From contig JAEZYE010000034.1 in NCBI GenBank assembly GCA_023419315.1, forward strand, positions 1 through 64,000: DNA of 64,000 bases. The letters are read 5' to 3'. The stretch comes from Pseudomonadota bacterium (lineage in GTDB: Bacteria; Pseudomonadota; Gammaproteobacteria; Xanthomonadales; Xanthomonadaceae). Position 1 is the stretch's first letter; each line of letters opens with the position of its first letter. Shown piece by piece: positions 45,621 to 54,385 of the stretch. The position numbers and the translations under genes are program-made. Under the pieces are notes generated by a model that saw only the letters and a program-made list of their open reading frames with translations, did no database searches and was not told the DNA's origin.

Positions 45621-47005
45621 CGACGTCCTGCCAATGCGCGGGCCTGTTCCAGCTCGACCTTCAGGCTGCTCGCCAGTTCATCGCGCTGCACTTCGAACTG
45701 CTGCTCGCGCACCAGATCCTTTACGGTGACCGCACCACGCGCGCGCTCTTCGTCGCCGGCCAGCACCACGAAACGGATGCCGGCACGCGACGCGTACTGG
45801 AACTGCCTGGCCAGCTTGCGCGCTTCCATCTGCACTTCGGTGTTGATGCCGGCCGCGCGCAGGCGGCGCGCGATGTCGAGCGAATCGGCCAGCGCGCCAT
45901 CATCCATCAGCGCCACCATCGCCTGGACGCTGCTGTCGTCGCTGCCGGCAATGAGACCGGCTTCGCGCAGCTGCCAGAACAGCCGGGTCAGGCCGATGGA
46001 AATGCCGACGCCCGGCAGGCGCGACTTGGTGTAGTGGCTGGCAAGATCCTCGTAGCGGCCACCGGAGCAGATCGAACCAATCTGCGGATAGTCATCGAGC
46101 TGCGTTTCGTACACGGTGCCGGTGTAGTAGTCCAGTCCGCGCGCGATGGAGAAATTCAGGCAGTAATCGCTCTCCGGAACGCCCAGCGCCTTGACCAGTT
46201 GCAGCACTTCGCGCAACTCGGCGACACCTTCGGCCAGCGTCGCGTTGCCTTCGCCCAGTGCGTCGAGTCGTGCGAGGGCGTCGTCATGATCCGTCGAACG
46301 CACGGCGACGAATTCGAGGATGCGTGCGACCGCATCGGCCGGCATCCCGAAATCGGGGCCGTGCAGCGTATCGCGCACGTACTCGGCGCCACGCTTGTCG
46401 AGCTTGTCGACTTCACGCAGCACCAGCGCCTGCTGCGCCGGGTCCGCGATGCCCTGCGCTTCGAAGAAGCCGCGCATGAGCTTGCGGTTGTTGAGCTGGA
46501 TGGTGAACGCACCGATGCCCAGATCACTGAAGACAGCATGGATGACGGCGAGGATCTCGGCGTCGAAACGGATGTTCAGCGAATCCTTGCCGATGACGTC
46601 GATGTCGCACTGGTAGAACTCGCGGAAGCGGCCGCGCTGCTGGCGCTCGCCGCGGTACACACGCTGGATCTGGTAACGGCGGAACGGGAACGTCAGCTCG
46701 TGCTCGTGCTCGGCGACATAGCGCGCCAGCGGGACGGTCAGATCGAAACGCAGCGCCAGTTCCGGCAGGCTTTCCCCCTCGGACTTGGCCAGCGCGCCCG
46801 TGGATTGCACGAAGTACACCTGCCGTTCGGTTTCGCCGCCGGACTTGGTCAGCAGCGTTTCCGACAACTCGAACACCGGCGTCTCGACAGGCAGGAAGCC
46901 GAAGCGCTCGTAGTTGCGGCGGATGGTGTCCAGCATGCGCTGGAAGGCGATCTGCTCGCGTGGCAGCAGTTCCATGATTCCAGGCGGCGTACGCGGCTTG
47001 ATCAA
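45617..47005 (-). CDS. hisS: Histidyl-tRNA synthetase
   Basis: 462 residues, class II synthetase. Motif 2 Arg-Val-Tyr-Arg-Gly-Glu-Arg-Gln-Gln-Arg-Gly-Arg-Phe-Arg-Glu-Phe, HisA-box Gly-Leu-Asp-Tyr-Tyr-Thr-Gly and motif 3 Gly-Val-Gly-Ile-Ser-Ile-Gly-Leu-Thr-Arg-Leu, then an anticodon-binding domain. Followed by the coupled ammonia-lyase gene. Confidence 0.95.
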   Translation of the reverse strand: MIKPRTPPGIMELLPREQIAFQRMLDTIRRNYERFGFLPVETPVFELSETLLTKSGGETERQVYFVQSTGALAKSEGESLPELALRFDLTVPLARYVAEHEHELTFPFRRYQIQRVYRGERQQRGRFREFYQCDIDVIGKDSLNIRFDAEILAVIHAVFSDLGIGAFTIQLNNRKLMRGFFEAQGIADPAQQALVLREVDKLDKRGAEYVRDTLHGPDFGMPADAVARILEFVAVRSTDHDDALARLDALGEGNATLAEGVAELREVLQLVKALGVPESDYCLNFSIARGLDYYTGTVYETQLDDYPQIGSICSGGRYEDLASHYTKSRLPGVGISIGLTRLFWQLREAGLIAGSDDSSVQAMVALMDDGALADSLDIARRLRAAGINTEVQMEARKLARQFQYASRAGIRFVVLAGDEERARGAVTVKDLVREQQFEVQRDELASSLKVELEQARALAGRR

Positions 47006-47035
47006 GCGAAAACTCCGGGTGAAAAGCGACCCGTC

Positions 47036-47064
47036 ATTCTAAGACTGAACCGCTATCCCCGGCA
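47036..47064 (-). promoter_or_regulatory. Probable hisS promoter
   Basis: Minus strand TGCCGG (47064-47059), 17 bases, TAGAAT (47041-47036); the start point would be about 25 bases before hisS. The same TAGAAT hexamer drives the divergent tRNA gene. Confidence 0.5.
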
Positions 47065-47080
47065 GCCGGGAAAAAACCTG

Positions 47081-47109
47081 TTGCCGAGCCGCACCGGCCT
47101 GAATAGAAT
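47081..47109 (+). promoter_or_regulatory. Promoter of tRNA-Pro
   Basis: TTGCCG (47081-47086), 17-base spacer, TAGAAT (47104-47109); start point expected about six bases before the mature tRNA. Confidence 0.7.
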
Positions 47110-47121
47110 AGCGGGCTCACA

Positions 47122-47198
<77 letters not shown>

Positions 47199-47220
47199 AT
47201 TAAATCAATTGGTTACAACA

Positions 47221-47242
47221 AACCGGCATCGCCGGTTTTTTT
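47221..47242 (+). terminator. Terminator of tRNA-Pro
   Basis: AACCGGC, loop ATC, GCCGGTT followed by TTTTT, 22 bases after the tRNA. The remaining sequence to 47490 holds no gene I can support apart from the -10 box of the next gene. Confidence 0.88.
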
Positions 47243-47478
47243 GTGCCCGCGGATCCGGCCTTCGCCGACCCGGACGCCGTCCCGCCGTTCGAGGCAATCC
47301 CCTTCTTCGCAGGCCGAGCAGGACCCCGCGTCTTCCTGTGCATCTCACTTTCAAATGCGCAGTTCCTGTTTCTCGGATGAAACGGCGACCTGCGTGTTCC
47401 TCAGCGCGCACGCATCCACCAACGCAATGCGGGACAGTGTGTCGCGTCGCGGCGCTCGTGCCGAAGCGGCGGGATCCG

Positions 47479-47484
47479 GATAAT
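47479..47484 (+). promoter_or_regulatory. -10 element of the MFS transporter gene, leaderless spacing
   Basis: GATAAT ends six bases before ATG 47491, and no Shine-Dalgarno sequence is visible between them. The start point would coincide with the ATG. Confidence 0.45.
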
Positions 47485-47490
47485 TCCGCG

Positions 47491-48747
47491 ATGAATTTTC
47501 CGCTCCACTCTCCTTCCACACGCTCTCCCTTGTCCGGTCGTGGGCTGATTCTGGCGGGCATCGTGCTGTCGGCATTCAACCTGCGCACGGCAGTCACTTC
47601 ACTGACGCCTTTGCTGGATGCATTGGGCGATCGGTTCGGATTCGGTGCTTCGGTGACCGGCGTGTTCGGCATGTTGCCGACGGCCGCGTTCGCACTGTTC
47701 GGCATCGCGACGCCGGCATTGGCGCATCGCATCGGCCTGGAGCGTACTGCGCTGCTGGCGATGGGTCTGGCGACGGCCGGACTCGCGCTGCGCAGCTTTT
47801 CGACCGATACCACGACGCTGCTGCTGACCTCGATACTGGCGCTCGCCGGAATGGGCATCGGCAACATCGTGCTGCCGCCGCTGGTGAAGCGCTATTTCCC
47901 GGATCGCGTGGGCCGGGTCAGTACGATCTACATCACCGTGCTGCAACTCGGCACGATCATCCCGGCACTGGTCGCGGTGCCGGCCATGCATGCGGCCGGC
48001 TGGCAGGTGTCGCTCGGCTTGTGGTCGCTGTTCGCAGCCGCCGCGATGCTGCCCTGGATCAGTGTGCTGTGGATCGAGCGCCGCCACGACACGCCGCTCG
48101 CGGCCATCCACGATCACGCGGTCACGGCCGCCGACGAAGCGCCCGAACTGGCCGCTCCGCCCGCACGCGGGCGCGTGTGGCGATCACCTGTCGCATGGGG
48201 CCTGGCCCTGATGTTCGGCATGACGTCGCTGATCACCTATTCGATGTTCACCTGGCTGCCGAAGCTGCTGACCGAGGCAGGCGGCAGTCCATCGCTCGGC
48301 GGCACGATGGTGGGACTGTTCTCCGCGTTCGGCCTGATTTCCTCGCTGACGATGCCGTCGCTCGCGGTGCGCTGGCGCAATCCCTATCGCATCGTGATTG
48401 CCTGCGCGGTGTTCTACGCCGTCGCCTTCACTGGCTTGCTGTGGATGCCGATGAAGTTCACCGCGCTGTGGGTCGCACTGCTCGGCATGGGACCCAGCAC
48501 GTTCCCGCTGGCGTTGACGCTGATCAACCTGCGCACGCGCACGGCCGCCGGTTCGGCGTCGTTGTCCGGATTCATGCAGGGCCTGGGCTATACGCTGTCG
48601 TGCCTGGGACCGGTGATGTTCGGCGTGCTGCACGAAACGAGCCACGGTTGGCGCATGCCGTTCGCTTTCCTCGCCGCGTGCGTGGGCGTGCTGCTGGTTG
48701 GCGGCTATCTGGCCTGCCGCCCGCGCTGGCTGGAAGACACCTGGTAG
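47491..48747 (+). CDS. MFS transporter, CynX/NimT-like
   Basis: 418 residues, about 12 transmembrane segments with a cytoplasmic loop of about 45 residues between helices 6 and 7. Asn-Leu-Arg-Thr-Ala-Val-Thr in helix 1 and Leu-Ile-Asn-Leu-Arg-Thr-Arg in the second half are typical of the CynX (cyanate/nitroimidazole) subfamily. Substrate unproven. It converges on proA with a 10-base gap and no terminator. Confidence 0.87.
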   Translation: MNFPLHSPSTRSPLSGRGLILAGIVLSAFNLRTAVTSLTPLLDALGDRFGFGASVTGVFGMLPTAAFALFGIATPALAHRIGLERTALLAMGLATAGLALRSFSTDTTTLLLTSILALAGMGIGNIVLPPLVKRYFPDRVGRVSTIYITVLQLGTIIPALVAVPAMHAAGWQVSLGLWSLFAAAAMLPWISVLWIERRHDTPLAAIHDHAVTAADEAPELAAPPARGRVWRSPVAWGLALMFGMTSLITYSMFTWLPKLLTEAGGSPSLGGTMVGLFSAFGLISSLTMPSLAVRWRNPYRIVIACAVFYAVAFTGLLWMPMKFTALWVALLGMGPSTFPLALTLINLRTRTAAGSASLSGFMQGLGYTLSCLGPVMFGVLHETSHGWRMPFAFLAACVGVLLVGGYLACRPRWLEDTW

Positions 48748-48757
48748 GCGGCGCGGT

Positions 48758-50017
48758 CTACAGCAGATCCGGATGCCGGACCTGCCCGTCGCCGCGCACG
48801 ACGAAGCGCTCCACCGTCAGCGATTCCGCGCCCATCGGGCCGTAGGCGTGCAGGCGCGTGGTGGAAATGCCTATCTCCGCACCCAGCCCGAGTTCGCCGC
48901 CGTCACTGAAGCGCGATGACGCGTTGACCATCACCACCGCCGATCGCAGTGCGGAAACGAAACGCTCGGCATTCGCCGCGTCGCGCGTGGCGATGACTTC
49001 GGTGTGATCGGAACCGTAGCGCCGGATATGCGCGATCGCATCGTCGATGCCCTCGACCTCGCGCACGGCCAGGATCAGATCGAGGAACTCGGCGGCGTAG
49101 TCATCGTCGCCGGCTTCGACCATGTCCTGCACGCGGGTACGCGACCCGGCATCGCCGCGCAGTTCAACGCCGCGTGCACGCAGGGCCTGCGCTGCACGCG
49201 GCAGGAACGCATCGGCGACATCGCGGTGCACCAGCAGGGTTTCCAGCGCATTGCAGACGCCCGGCCGTGACGCCTTGCCATCCAGCACCAGGCGCAGCGC
49301 GAGATCAATGTCCGCGCTCGCATCGACGAAAAGATGGCACACGCCCTTGTAGTGCTTGATCACCGGAACGCGCGCATGTTCGGTGACGAAGCGGATGAGG
49401 CCCTCGCCACCGCGCGGAATCGCCAGATCGATGAGATCGCTCAGCTGCAGCAGTTCGATCATGGTTTCGCGACGCAGATCGCCAATCAGCGTGACGGCGG
49501 CCTCCGGCAGCCCTTGCGCCTTCAGCGCACCGCGCAACGCGGCGGCAATCGCGGTGTTGGAATGCAGCGCCTCCGATCCGCCGCGCAGGATGACGCCGTT
49601 GCCCGCCTTCAGGCACAGCGCGGCCGCGTCGGCGGTGACATTGGGGCGCGCCTCGTAGATCATCGCCACCACGCCCAGCGGTACACGCACGCGCTGGATG
49701 CGAATGCCGTTGGGCCGCGTTTCCTCGCGCGTCACCTGGCCGACCGGATCCGGCAGCGAAGCCACATCCCGCACCGCCTGTGCGATGCCGGCCAGGCGCG
49801 AGGCATCCAGACGCAGCCGATCGAGCATGGCGCCGGTGATGCCCTTCGTCACGGCCGCCTCCATGTCGCGCTGGTTGGCCGCGAGAATGCCGGCTTCATC
49901 CGCCATGAGCGCATCGGCCATGGCGATCAGCAACGCGTTCTTGGCGCTGGTGGAAAGCTCGGCGATGCGTTGCGCCGCATCGCGGCATTGCAGGGCCTGT
50001 TGCTGGATTGCCGACAT
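48758..50017 (-). CDS. proA: Glutamate-5-semialdehyde dehydrogenase (gamma-glutamyl phosphate reductase)
   Basis: 419 residues, aldehyde dehydrogenase fold. Tyr-Glu-Ala-Arg-Pro-Asn-Val-Thr-Ala-Asp, Leu-Arg-Gly-Gly-Ser-Glu-Ala and the catalytic Cys in Pro-Gly-Val-Cys-Asn-Ala are present. Second step of proline synthesis, 66 bases after proB. Confidence 0.96.
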   Translation of the reverse strand: MSAIQQQALQCRDAAQRIAELSTSAKNALLIAMADALMADEAGILAANQRDMEAAVTKGITGAMLDRLRLDASRLAGIAQAVRDVASLPDPVGQVTREETRPNGIRIQRVRVPLGVVAMIYEARPNVTADAAALCLKAGNGVILRGGSEALHSNTAIAAALRGALKAQGLPEAAVTLIGDLRRETMIELLQLSDLIDLAIPRGGEGLIRFVTEHARVPVIKHYKGVCHLFVDASADIDLALRLVLDGKASRPGVCNALETLLVHRDVADAFLPRAAQALRARGVELRGDAGSRTRVQDMVEAGDDDYAAEFLDLILAVREVEGIDDAIAHIRRYGSDHTEVIATRDAANAERFVSALRSAVVMVNASSRFSDGGELGLGAEIGISTTRLHAYGPMGAESLTVERFVVRGDGQVRHPDLL

Positions 50018-50083
50018 CGTCCCACTCCGTATGCAGATGGAAATCGCGACAGCCGCTTTACGGCCTGAGCGCGCCTTGTGTCT

Positions 50084-51223
50084 TCAGATCACGATCAGAT
50101 CATCACGATGGATGATGTTCTCGCCATAGCTGTAACCGAGTATGCCTTCGATGTCGCGCGAATGCCGGCGCAGCAAGCGGCGCACGTCGCTGGCCGGGTA
50201 CTGCGTGACGCCGCGTGCGATTGAGGGACCATCCGCCACGCGGACAGTGATCATGTCGCCGCGCCTGAAGTCGCCCTCGGCTGCCGTCACGCCGCCGGGC
50301 AGCAACGATGCGCCGCGCTCGCGCACTGCACCCGCCGCACCTTCGTCGATCACGATCACGCCGGCATCCACCGGAACGTTGCGCAGCCAGTACTTGCGTG
50401 CGGCCAAGCGGTTCTGCGCGGCGCGGAAACGCGTGCCATGCAAGCGTCCCTGCGCAAGCGCCCCGACAGTTTCCGCACGCGTGCCGTTGAACAGAACGGT
50501 CTCCACGCCCGCCGCCGCCGCCTTGGCCGCGGCTTCCAGCTTCGTGCGCATGCCTCCGGTGCCGACCCCGCTGCCCGCGCCGCCCGCCATCGCGAAGAAC
50601 TCCGGCGTCAGCGCTTCGACGTCGAGGATCGGTTGTGCGTCCGGATACTGGCGCGGATTCGCGGAATGGAAACCGTCGATGTCGGTCGCGATGAACAGCA
50701 CATCGGCGTCGATCAACGCGGCCACGACCGCCGCGAGATTGTCGTTGTCGCCAAGCTTCAGTTCGTCGACGGACACGGTGTCGTTTTCGTTGATCACCGG
50801 CAGCGCGCCGAGCGACAGCAGCGCCTGCAAGGTCGCACGCGCATTGAGATAGCGGCGGCGGTTGCGCAGATCATCATGCGTCAGCAGGACCTGCGCGACC
50901 GGCTGCTCGAAGAAGCGTTGCCACAACGCGATCAATGGAGATTGGCCCAGCGCGGCCAATGCCTGGCGTTCGGCAAGCGCAAGGCTGGCGCTTGCGGTGC
51001 GATGGACGATGCCGCGACCGGCCGCGACCGCACCGGAGGACACCAGCACCACTTCACGGCCCTGCGCGAGGCTGGCCGAAACGAACTGTGCAAGATTGAG
51101 CGCATGCCGCGGACTCAGGCCTTCGCCATTAGCCGCAAGCAGGCTGCTGCCGACCTTTAGCACCGCGCGCCTCCACGGCGGCAGGTCCTGCGCGGGGAAC
51201 AACGGACGGGATGCGTGGCTCAT
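50084..51223 (-). CDS. proB: Glutamate 5-kinase
   Basis: 379 residues: an amino acid kinase domain (Leu-Lys-Val-Gly-Ser-Ser-Leu; Val-Ser-Ser-Gly-Ala-Val; Asn-Glu-Asn-Asp-Thr-Val; Gly-Thr-Gly-Gly-Met) and a C-terminal PUA domain from about 275. First step of proline synthesis. It starts 23 bases after the YCII pseudogene at the end of the arg gene run, so arginine and proline genes may share a transcript. Confidence 0.96.
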   Translation of the reverse strand: MSHASRPLFPAQDLPPWRRAVLKVGSSLLAANGEGLSPRHALNLAQFVSASLAQGREVVLVSSGAVAAGRGIVHRTASASLALAERQALAALGQSPLIALWQRFFEQPVAQVLLTHDDLRNRRRYLNARATLQALLSLGALPVINENDTVSVDELKLGDNDNLAAVVAALIDADVLFIATDIDGFHSANPRQYPDAQPILDVEALTPEFFAMAGGAGSGVGTGGMRTKLEAAAKAAAAGVETVLFNGTRAETVGALAQGRLHGTRFRAAQNRLAARKYWLRNVPVDAGVIVIDEGAAGAVRERGASLLPGGVTAAEGDFRRGDMITVRVADGPSIARGVTQYPASDVRRLLRRHSRDIEGILGYSYGENIIHRDDLIVI

Positions 51224-51246
51224 CAGGCTCGCTCGTCAGACGGGAT

Positions 51247-51515
51247 TCAACGGGTGTTCCACTCGTACACGGTCAGGGTCGAAGCGCCGCCCGCGGCAAG
51301 CGGATCACGCGCCGCGATGCCACGCGCTTCGTCCAGCGAGCCAGGTTCTGGAGCACGTAGGCACCTGCGGTCGAATCGCTGAAGCCCCCGGTCATCATCA
51401 ATTGCCCGGCCGCGCGCAGCTCCGCAAGGAAAGCCAGGTGCGGTGCGATCACGGCGTCGTTGAACGCCGGCGTGCGTATCGCCATGACGAGATACCGGAC
51501 CGTTGGCGCGCTCAT
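51247..51515 (-). pseudogene. YCII-related protein gene, frameshifted
   Basis: Reading from ATG 51515 gives a good YCII domain (Val-Arg-Tyr-Leu-Val-Met-Ala ... Gly-Gly-Ala-Tyr-type Ala-Gly-Ala-Tyr-Val-Leu-Gln-Asn-Leu-Ala) up to about 51340, then Arg/Lys-rich nonsense to a stop at 51273. The expected C-terminus (Leu-Asp-Glu-Ala-Arg-Gly-Ile-Ala ... Val-Tyr-Glu-Trp-Asn) continues in another frame to the stop at 51247. One missing base near 51338-51341 (GCTCG where GCTTCG would give Ala-Ser) explains it. It overlaps the argH stop by ATGA. A sequencing error is possible. Confidence 0.8.
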
Positions 51516-52810
51516 GCCGACACCGCCTGCAGTCGCGCGCGCAGCGCCTGCAACTGCAGATCCGCCGCAGCGCCCGGAGAGACACGCGCCGCCAGGCTGG
51601 ACTCCGGTGAACGTCCCTGCCCGGCCTCGCTGGCCGCCGCCGCAGCCGCGCGATAGGCCTCGCGGAACGGGACGCCGGCGACCGCCGCCTCGACCGCCAC
51701 ATCGGTGGCGTACATGCCGGAATCGATCGCCGCACGCAGCCGGTCTTCGCGCCATTCCAGATTGCCCAGCAGCGCCGGCAACAGTTCCAGCGCCGGCAGC
51801 CCGCGTCCGAAACCGTGGAATATCGCGCCCTTGCTGGCCTGCAGATCGCGGTGATAGCCGGAAGGAAGCGACAGCAGGTGCTCGATTTCCGAGCGCGCCG
51901 CCGCCACGCTCGCGTGCGTGGCGCGCATCAGTTCGATGACGTCCGGGTTGCGCTTGTTCGGCATGATTGAGCTGCCGGTCGTGTACTGCGCCGGCAAGGC
52001 GACAAAGCCGAATTCGGCGCTGGTGAACAGCGAAAGATCCCAGGCGATGCGGCGCAGATCGAGCGTGGCCGCGCCCAGCGCTTCGAGCGCTGCCATCTCG
52101 AACTTGCCGCGCGACAGCTGCGCGTAGATCGGGCTGATCTGCATGCGCTCGAAACCCAGCGCCTGCGTGGTGTGTTCGCGATCCAGTCCGAGGTTGACGC
52201 CGTAGCCGGCCGCCGTGCCCAGCGGATTGGCGTCCACCAGTGCGCGCGTGTCGTGCGCGCGGCGTGCGTTGTCGATGAAGGCTTCGGCCCAGCCCGCCCA
52301 CCACATGCCGGCCGATGAAACGACCGCGCGCTGGATGTGCGTGTAACCCGGCAACGGCAGATTGCGCTCGGCTTCGGCGCGGTCCAGCGCCACGCCGGCG
52401 ATCCCGATGCACAGTGACGCCAGCCGCTGCATCTTTTCCTTCAGCCACAACCGCGTCGCCACCAGGATTTGATCGTTGCGGCTGCGGCCGGTGTGGATGC
52501 GGCGACCGGCATCGCCCAGCCGTTCGGTCAGGCGTGCCTCGATGGCGGAATGGCCGTCTTCGAAACGTTCGTCCAACTGGAAGTGTCCGGTGCGGAAATC
52601 CTCCGCCAGCACCGCGAGCTCGCGTTCAATGCCGGCCAGTTCGTCCGCCGACAGGATGCCGATGCGCTGCAGGCCCTGTGCGTGCGCCGCACTGGCGCGG
52701 ATGTCGTGCAGGAAGAATTCGCGGTCCAGGATGACGTCCTCGCCCGCGAGGAACCGCTGGATTTCCGCATCGACGGTGACGCCCGGCTTCTGCCACAACA
52801 AATCGCTCAT
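51512..52810 (-). CDS. argH: Argininosuccinate lyase
   Basis: 432 residues, fumarase/aspartase superfamily. Signature Gly-Ser-Ser-Ile-Met-Pro-Asn-Lys-Arg-Asn-Pro-Asp with the catalytic Ser, plus His-Thr-Gly-Arg-Ser-Arg-Asn-Asp-Gln and Thr-His-Ile-Gln. Last step of arginine synthesis. Coupled by ATGA to argC upstream and to the YCII gene downstream. Confidence 0.95.
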   Translation of the reverse strand: MSDLLWQKPGVTVDAEIQRFLAGEDVILDREFFLHDIRASAAHAQGLQRIGILSADELAGIERELAVLAEDFRTGHFQLDERFEDGHSAIEARLTERLGDAGRRIHTGRSRNDQILVATRLWLKEKMQRLASLCIGIAGVALDRAEAERNLPLPGYTHIQRAVVSSAGMWWAGWAEAFIDNARRAHDTRALVDANPLGTAAGYGVNLGLDREHTTQALGFERMQISPIYAQLSRGKFEMAALEALGAATLDLRRIAWDLSLFTSAEFGFVALPAQYTTGSSIMPNKRNPDVIELMRATHASVAAARSEIEHLLSLPSGYHRDLQASKGAIFHGFGRGLPALELLPALLGNLEWREDRLRAAIDSGMYATDVAVEAAVAGVPFREAYRAAAAAASEAGQGRSPESSLAARVSPGAAADLQLQALRARLQAVSA

Positions 52811-53769
52811 GCCGCTTTCTCCTGCACGGGAATGCCCTCGAACTCGTCAAAGCCGAAAGCCAGGTTGAGGTTCTGCATCGCCTGCGTGGCGGCGCCTTTC
52901 AGCAGATTGTCGAGCGTCGCGACGACGACGATGCGCTTGGCGCCCGGCGCAATCGAGAAGCCACCGATCACCGCACCATGCTGGCCGGCAATCCGGCTGA
53001 CCCAGGGCGCTTCGTCCTGCACCTGCACCAGCGGCTCGCCCGCATAACGCTGCCGATACAAGGCGCGGATGTCATCCAGCTTCACCGCCTGTTGCAAGTA
53101 CAGATTCACCGTCATCGTGATACCGCGGAAATGCGGCGCGACATGCGGCATGAACTCGACGGGGATGCCGAGGTGCCGGCTGACTTCGCGCTCATGCATG
53201 TGATCGGTCAGCGCATAAGGCATCAGGTTGTCGCGCAGCAGTTCGACGTTGTTCTTGTCCGAAGGCGTGGTGCCCGCGCCCGAATAGCCGGACACACCGA
53301 AGCACTGCGGCGGACCCGCCAGCTGCGACAGCAGCGGCGCGATCACCAGTTGCATCGCGGTGGCGTAGCAGCCGGGATTGCTGATGCGTGTCTGCCCGCG
53401 ATAGCTCGCGCGGGTCAATTCCGGCAGCCCGTAGTACCAGTCTTCGTTGAAGCGGTAATCGGCGGACAGATCGACCACGACGGTCTGCGGCGCACTGGCG
53501 TCGATCGCGGCCACCAGCTCGGCAGCCTTGCCGTTGGGCAGCGCGAGGATGACGGCGTCCGCCCCTTTTGCGCCCACCTCGTCATGACCGAGGTTTTCGT
53601 AGCGCAGCCCGCCCTTGAACTCCGCAATATGATCGCTGACGCGCTGTCCGGCCAGCTCGCGGGATGACACGAACGCCAGTTCGAGCTGCGGATGCGCGGC
53701 GATCAGCTTGATCAGTTCGGCGCCGGTATGGCCGCGTGCGCCGACGATGCCGACGGTCTTCGTGTTCAT
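52807..53769 (-). CDS. argC: N-acetyl-gamma-glutamyl-phosphate reductase
   Basis: 320 residues. NAD(P)-binding Val-Gly-Ile-Val-Gly-Ala-Arg-Gly-His-Thr-Gly, catalytic Cys in Ser-Asn-Pro-Gly-Cys-Tyr-Ala-Thr and His in Pro-His-Val-Ala-Pro-His. Start fixed by ATGA overlap with the GNAT gene; overlaps argH downstream. Confidence 0.95.
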   Translation of the reverse strand: MNTKTVGIVGARGHTGAELIKLIAAHPQLELAFVSSRELAGQRVSDHIAEFKGGLRYENLGHDEVGAKGADAVILALPNGKAAELVAAIDASAPQTVVVDLSADYRFNEDWYYGLPELTRASYRGQTRISNPGCYATAMQLVIAPLLSQLAGPPQCFGVSGYSGAGTTPSDKNNVELLRDNLMPYALTDHMHEREVSRHLGIPVEFMPHVAPHFRGITMTVNLYLQQAVKLDDIRALYRQRYAGEPLVQVQDEAPWVSRIAGQHGAVIGGFSIAPGAKRIVVVATLDNLLKGAATQAMQNLNLAFGFDEFEGIPVQEKAA

Positions 53770-54383
53770 GGGGAGGACTCGTGTTGTGCCAGCCGGGCCT
53801 GGAGATGGCGCTTCACGCCGGCCCATTCGCTGTCGATGATGGAAAAGATGACAGTATCGCGCGGCGTGCCATCGGAATGGCGCTTGTGGTTGCGCAGCAC
53901 GCCGTCCTGTTTCGCACCGAGGCGCGCGATGGCCTCGCGCGAACGCCGGTTGAACCAGCTCGTCTCGAATACGACGCTGATGCAGCCGAGTGTTTCGAAT
54001 GCGTGCGTCAGCAGCAGCCGCTTGGTCTCGGTGTTGACGCCGGTGCGCTGCACGTCGGGCGCATACCAGGTGTAGCCGATGCTCAGCTTCGGAACATCCG
54101 CTTCCATGCCGTAGAAGCGCGTACTGCCGACAATGCGACGACGTGCGTCGCGGACCACGAACGGCAACACCCGGCCCTCCGATTGCGCCTGCAACGCGGC
54201 CTCCACGTAGTGCTCGACGTTGTTCGCCTTCGGCACCTGGGTGAACCACAGCTCGGACAGCACATCGCCCGCCAGCGCGTCGCGCAGGCCCGGCACGTGA
54301 TCGCGCGACATCGCTTCAAGCGTCGCATGGCGGCCGACCAGCGTCGGCGCCTCACGCCACAGTGGCGGCAGGGAATCGGCCAT
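53766..54383 (-). CDS. GNAT-family N-acetyltransferase in the arginine gene run
   Basis: 205 residues, RimJ/RimL-type GNAT fold, with Gln-Arg-Thr-Gly-Val-Asn-Thr-Glu-Thr-Lys matching the acetyl-CoA pyrophosphate loop and Asn-Arg-Arg-Ser-Arg-Glu-Ala-Ile-Ala-Arg-Leu-Gly matching the C-terminal motif. It starts two bases after argB and overlaps argC. Acetylglutamate synthesis is already covered by the fused argB, so its substrate is open. Confidence 0.85.
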   Translation of the reverse strand: MADSLPPLWREAPTLVGRHATLEAMSRDHVPGLRDALAGDVLSELWFTQVPKANNVEHYVEAALQAQSEGRVLPFVVRDARRRIVGSTRFYGMEADVPKLSIGYTWYAPDVQRTGVNTETKRLLLTHAFETLGCISVVFETSWFNRRSREAIARLGAKQDGVLRNHKRHSDGTPRDTVIFSIIDSEWAGVKRHLQARLAQHESSP

Positions 54384-54385
54384 GC

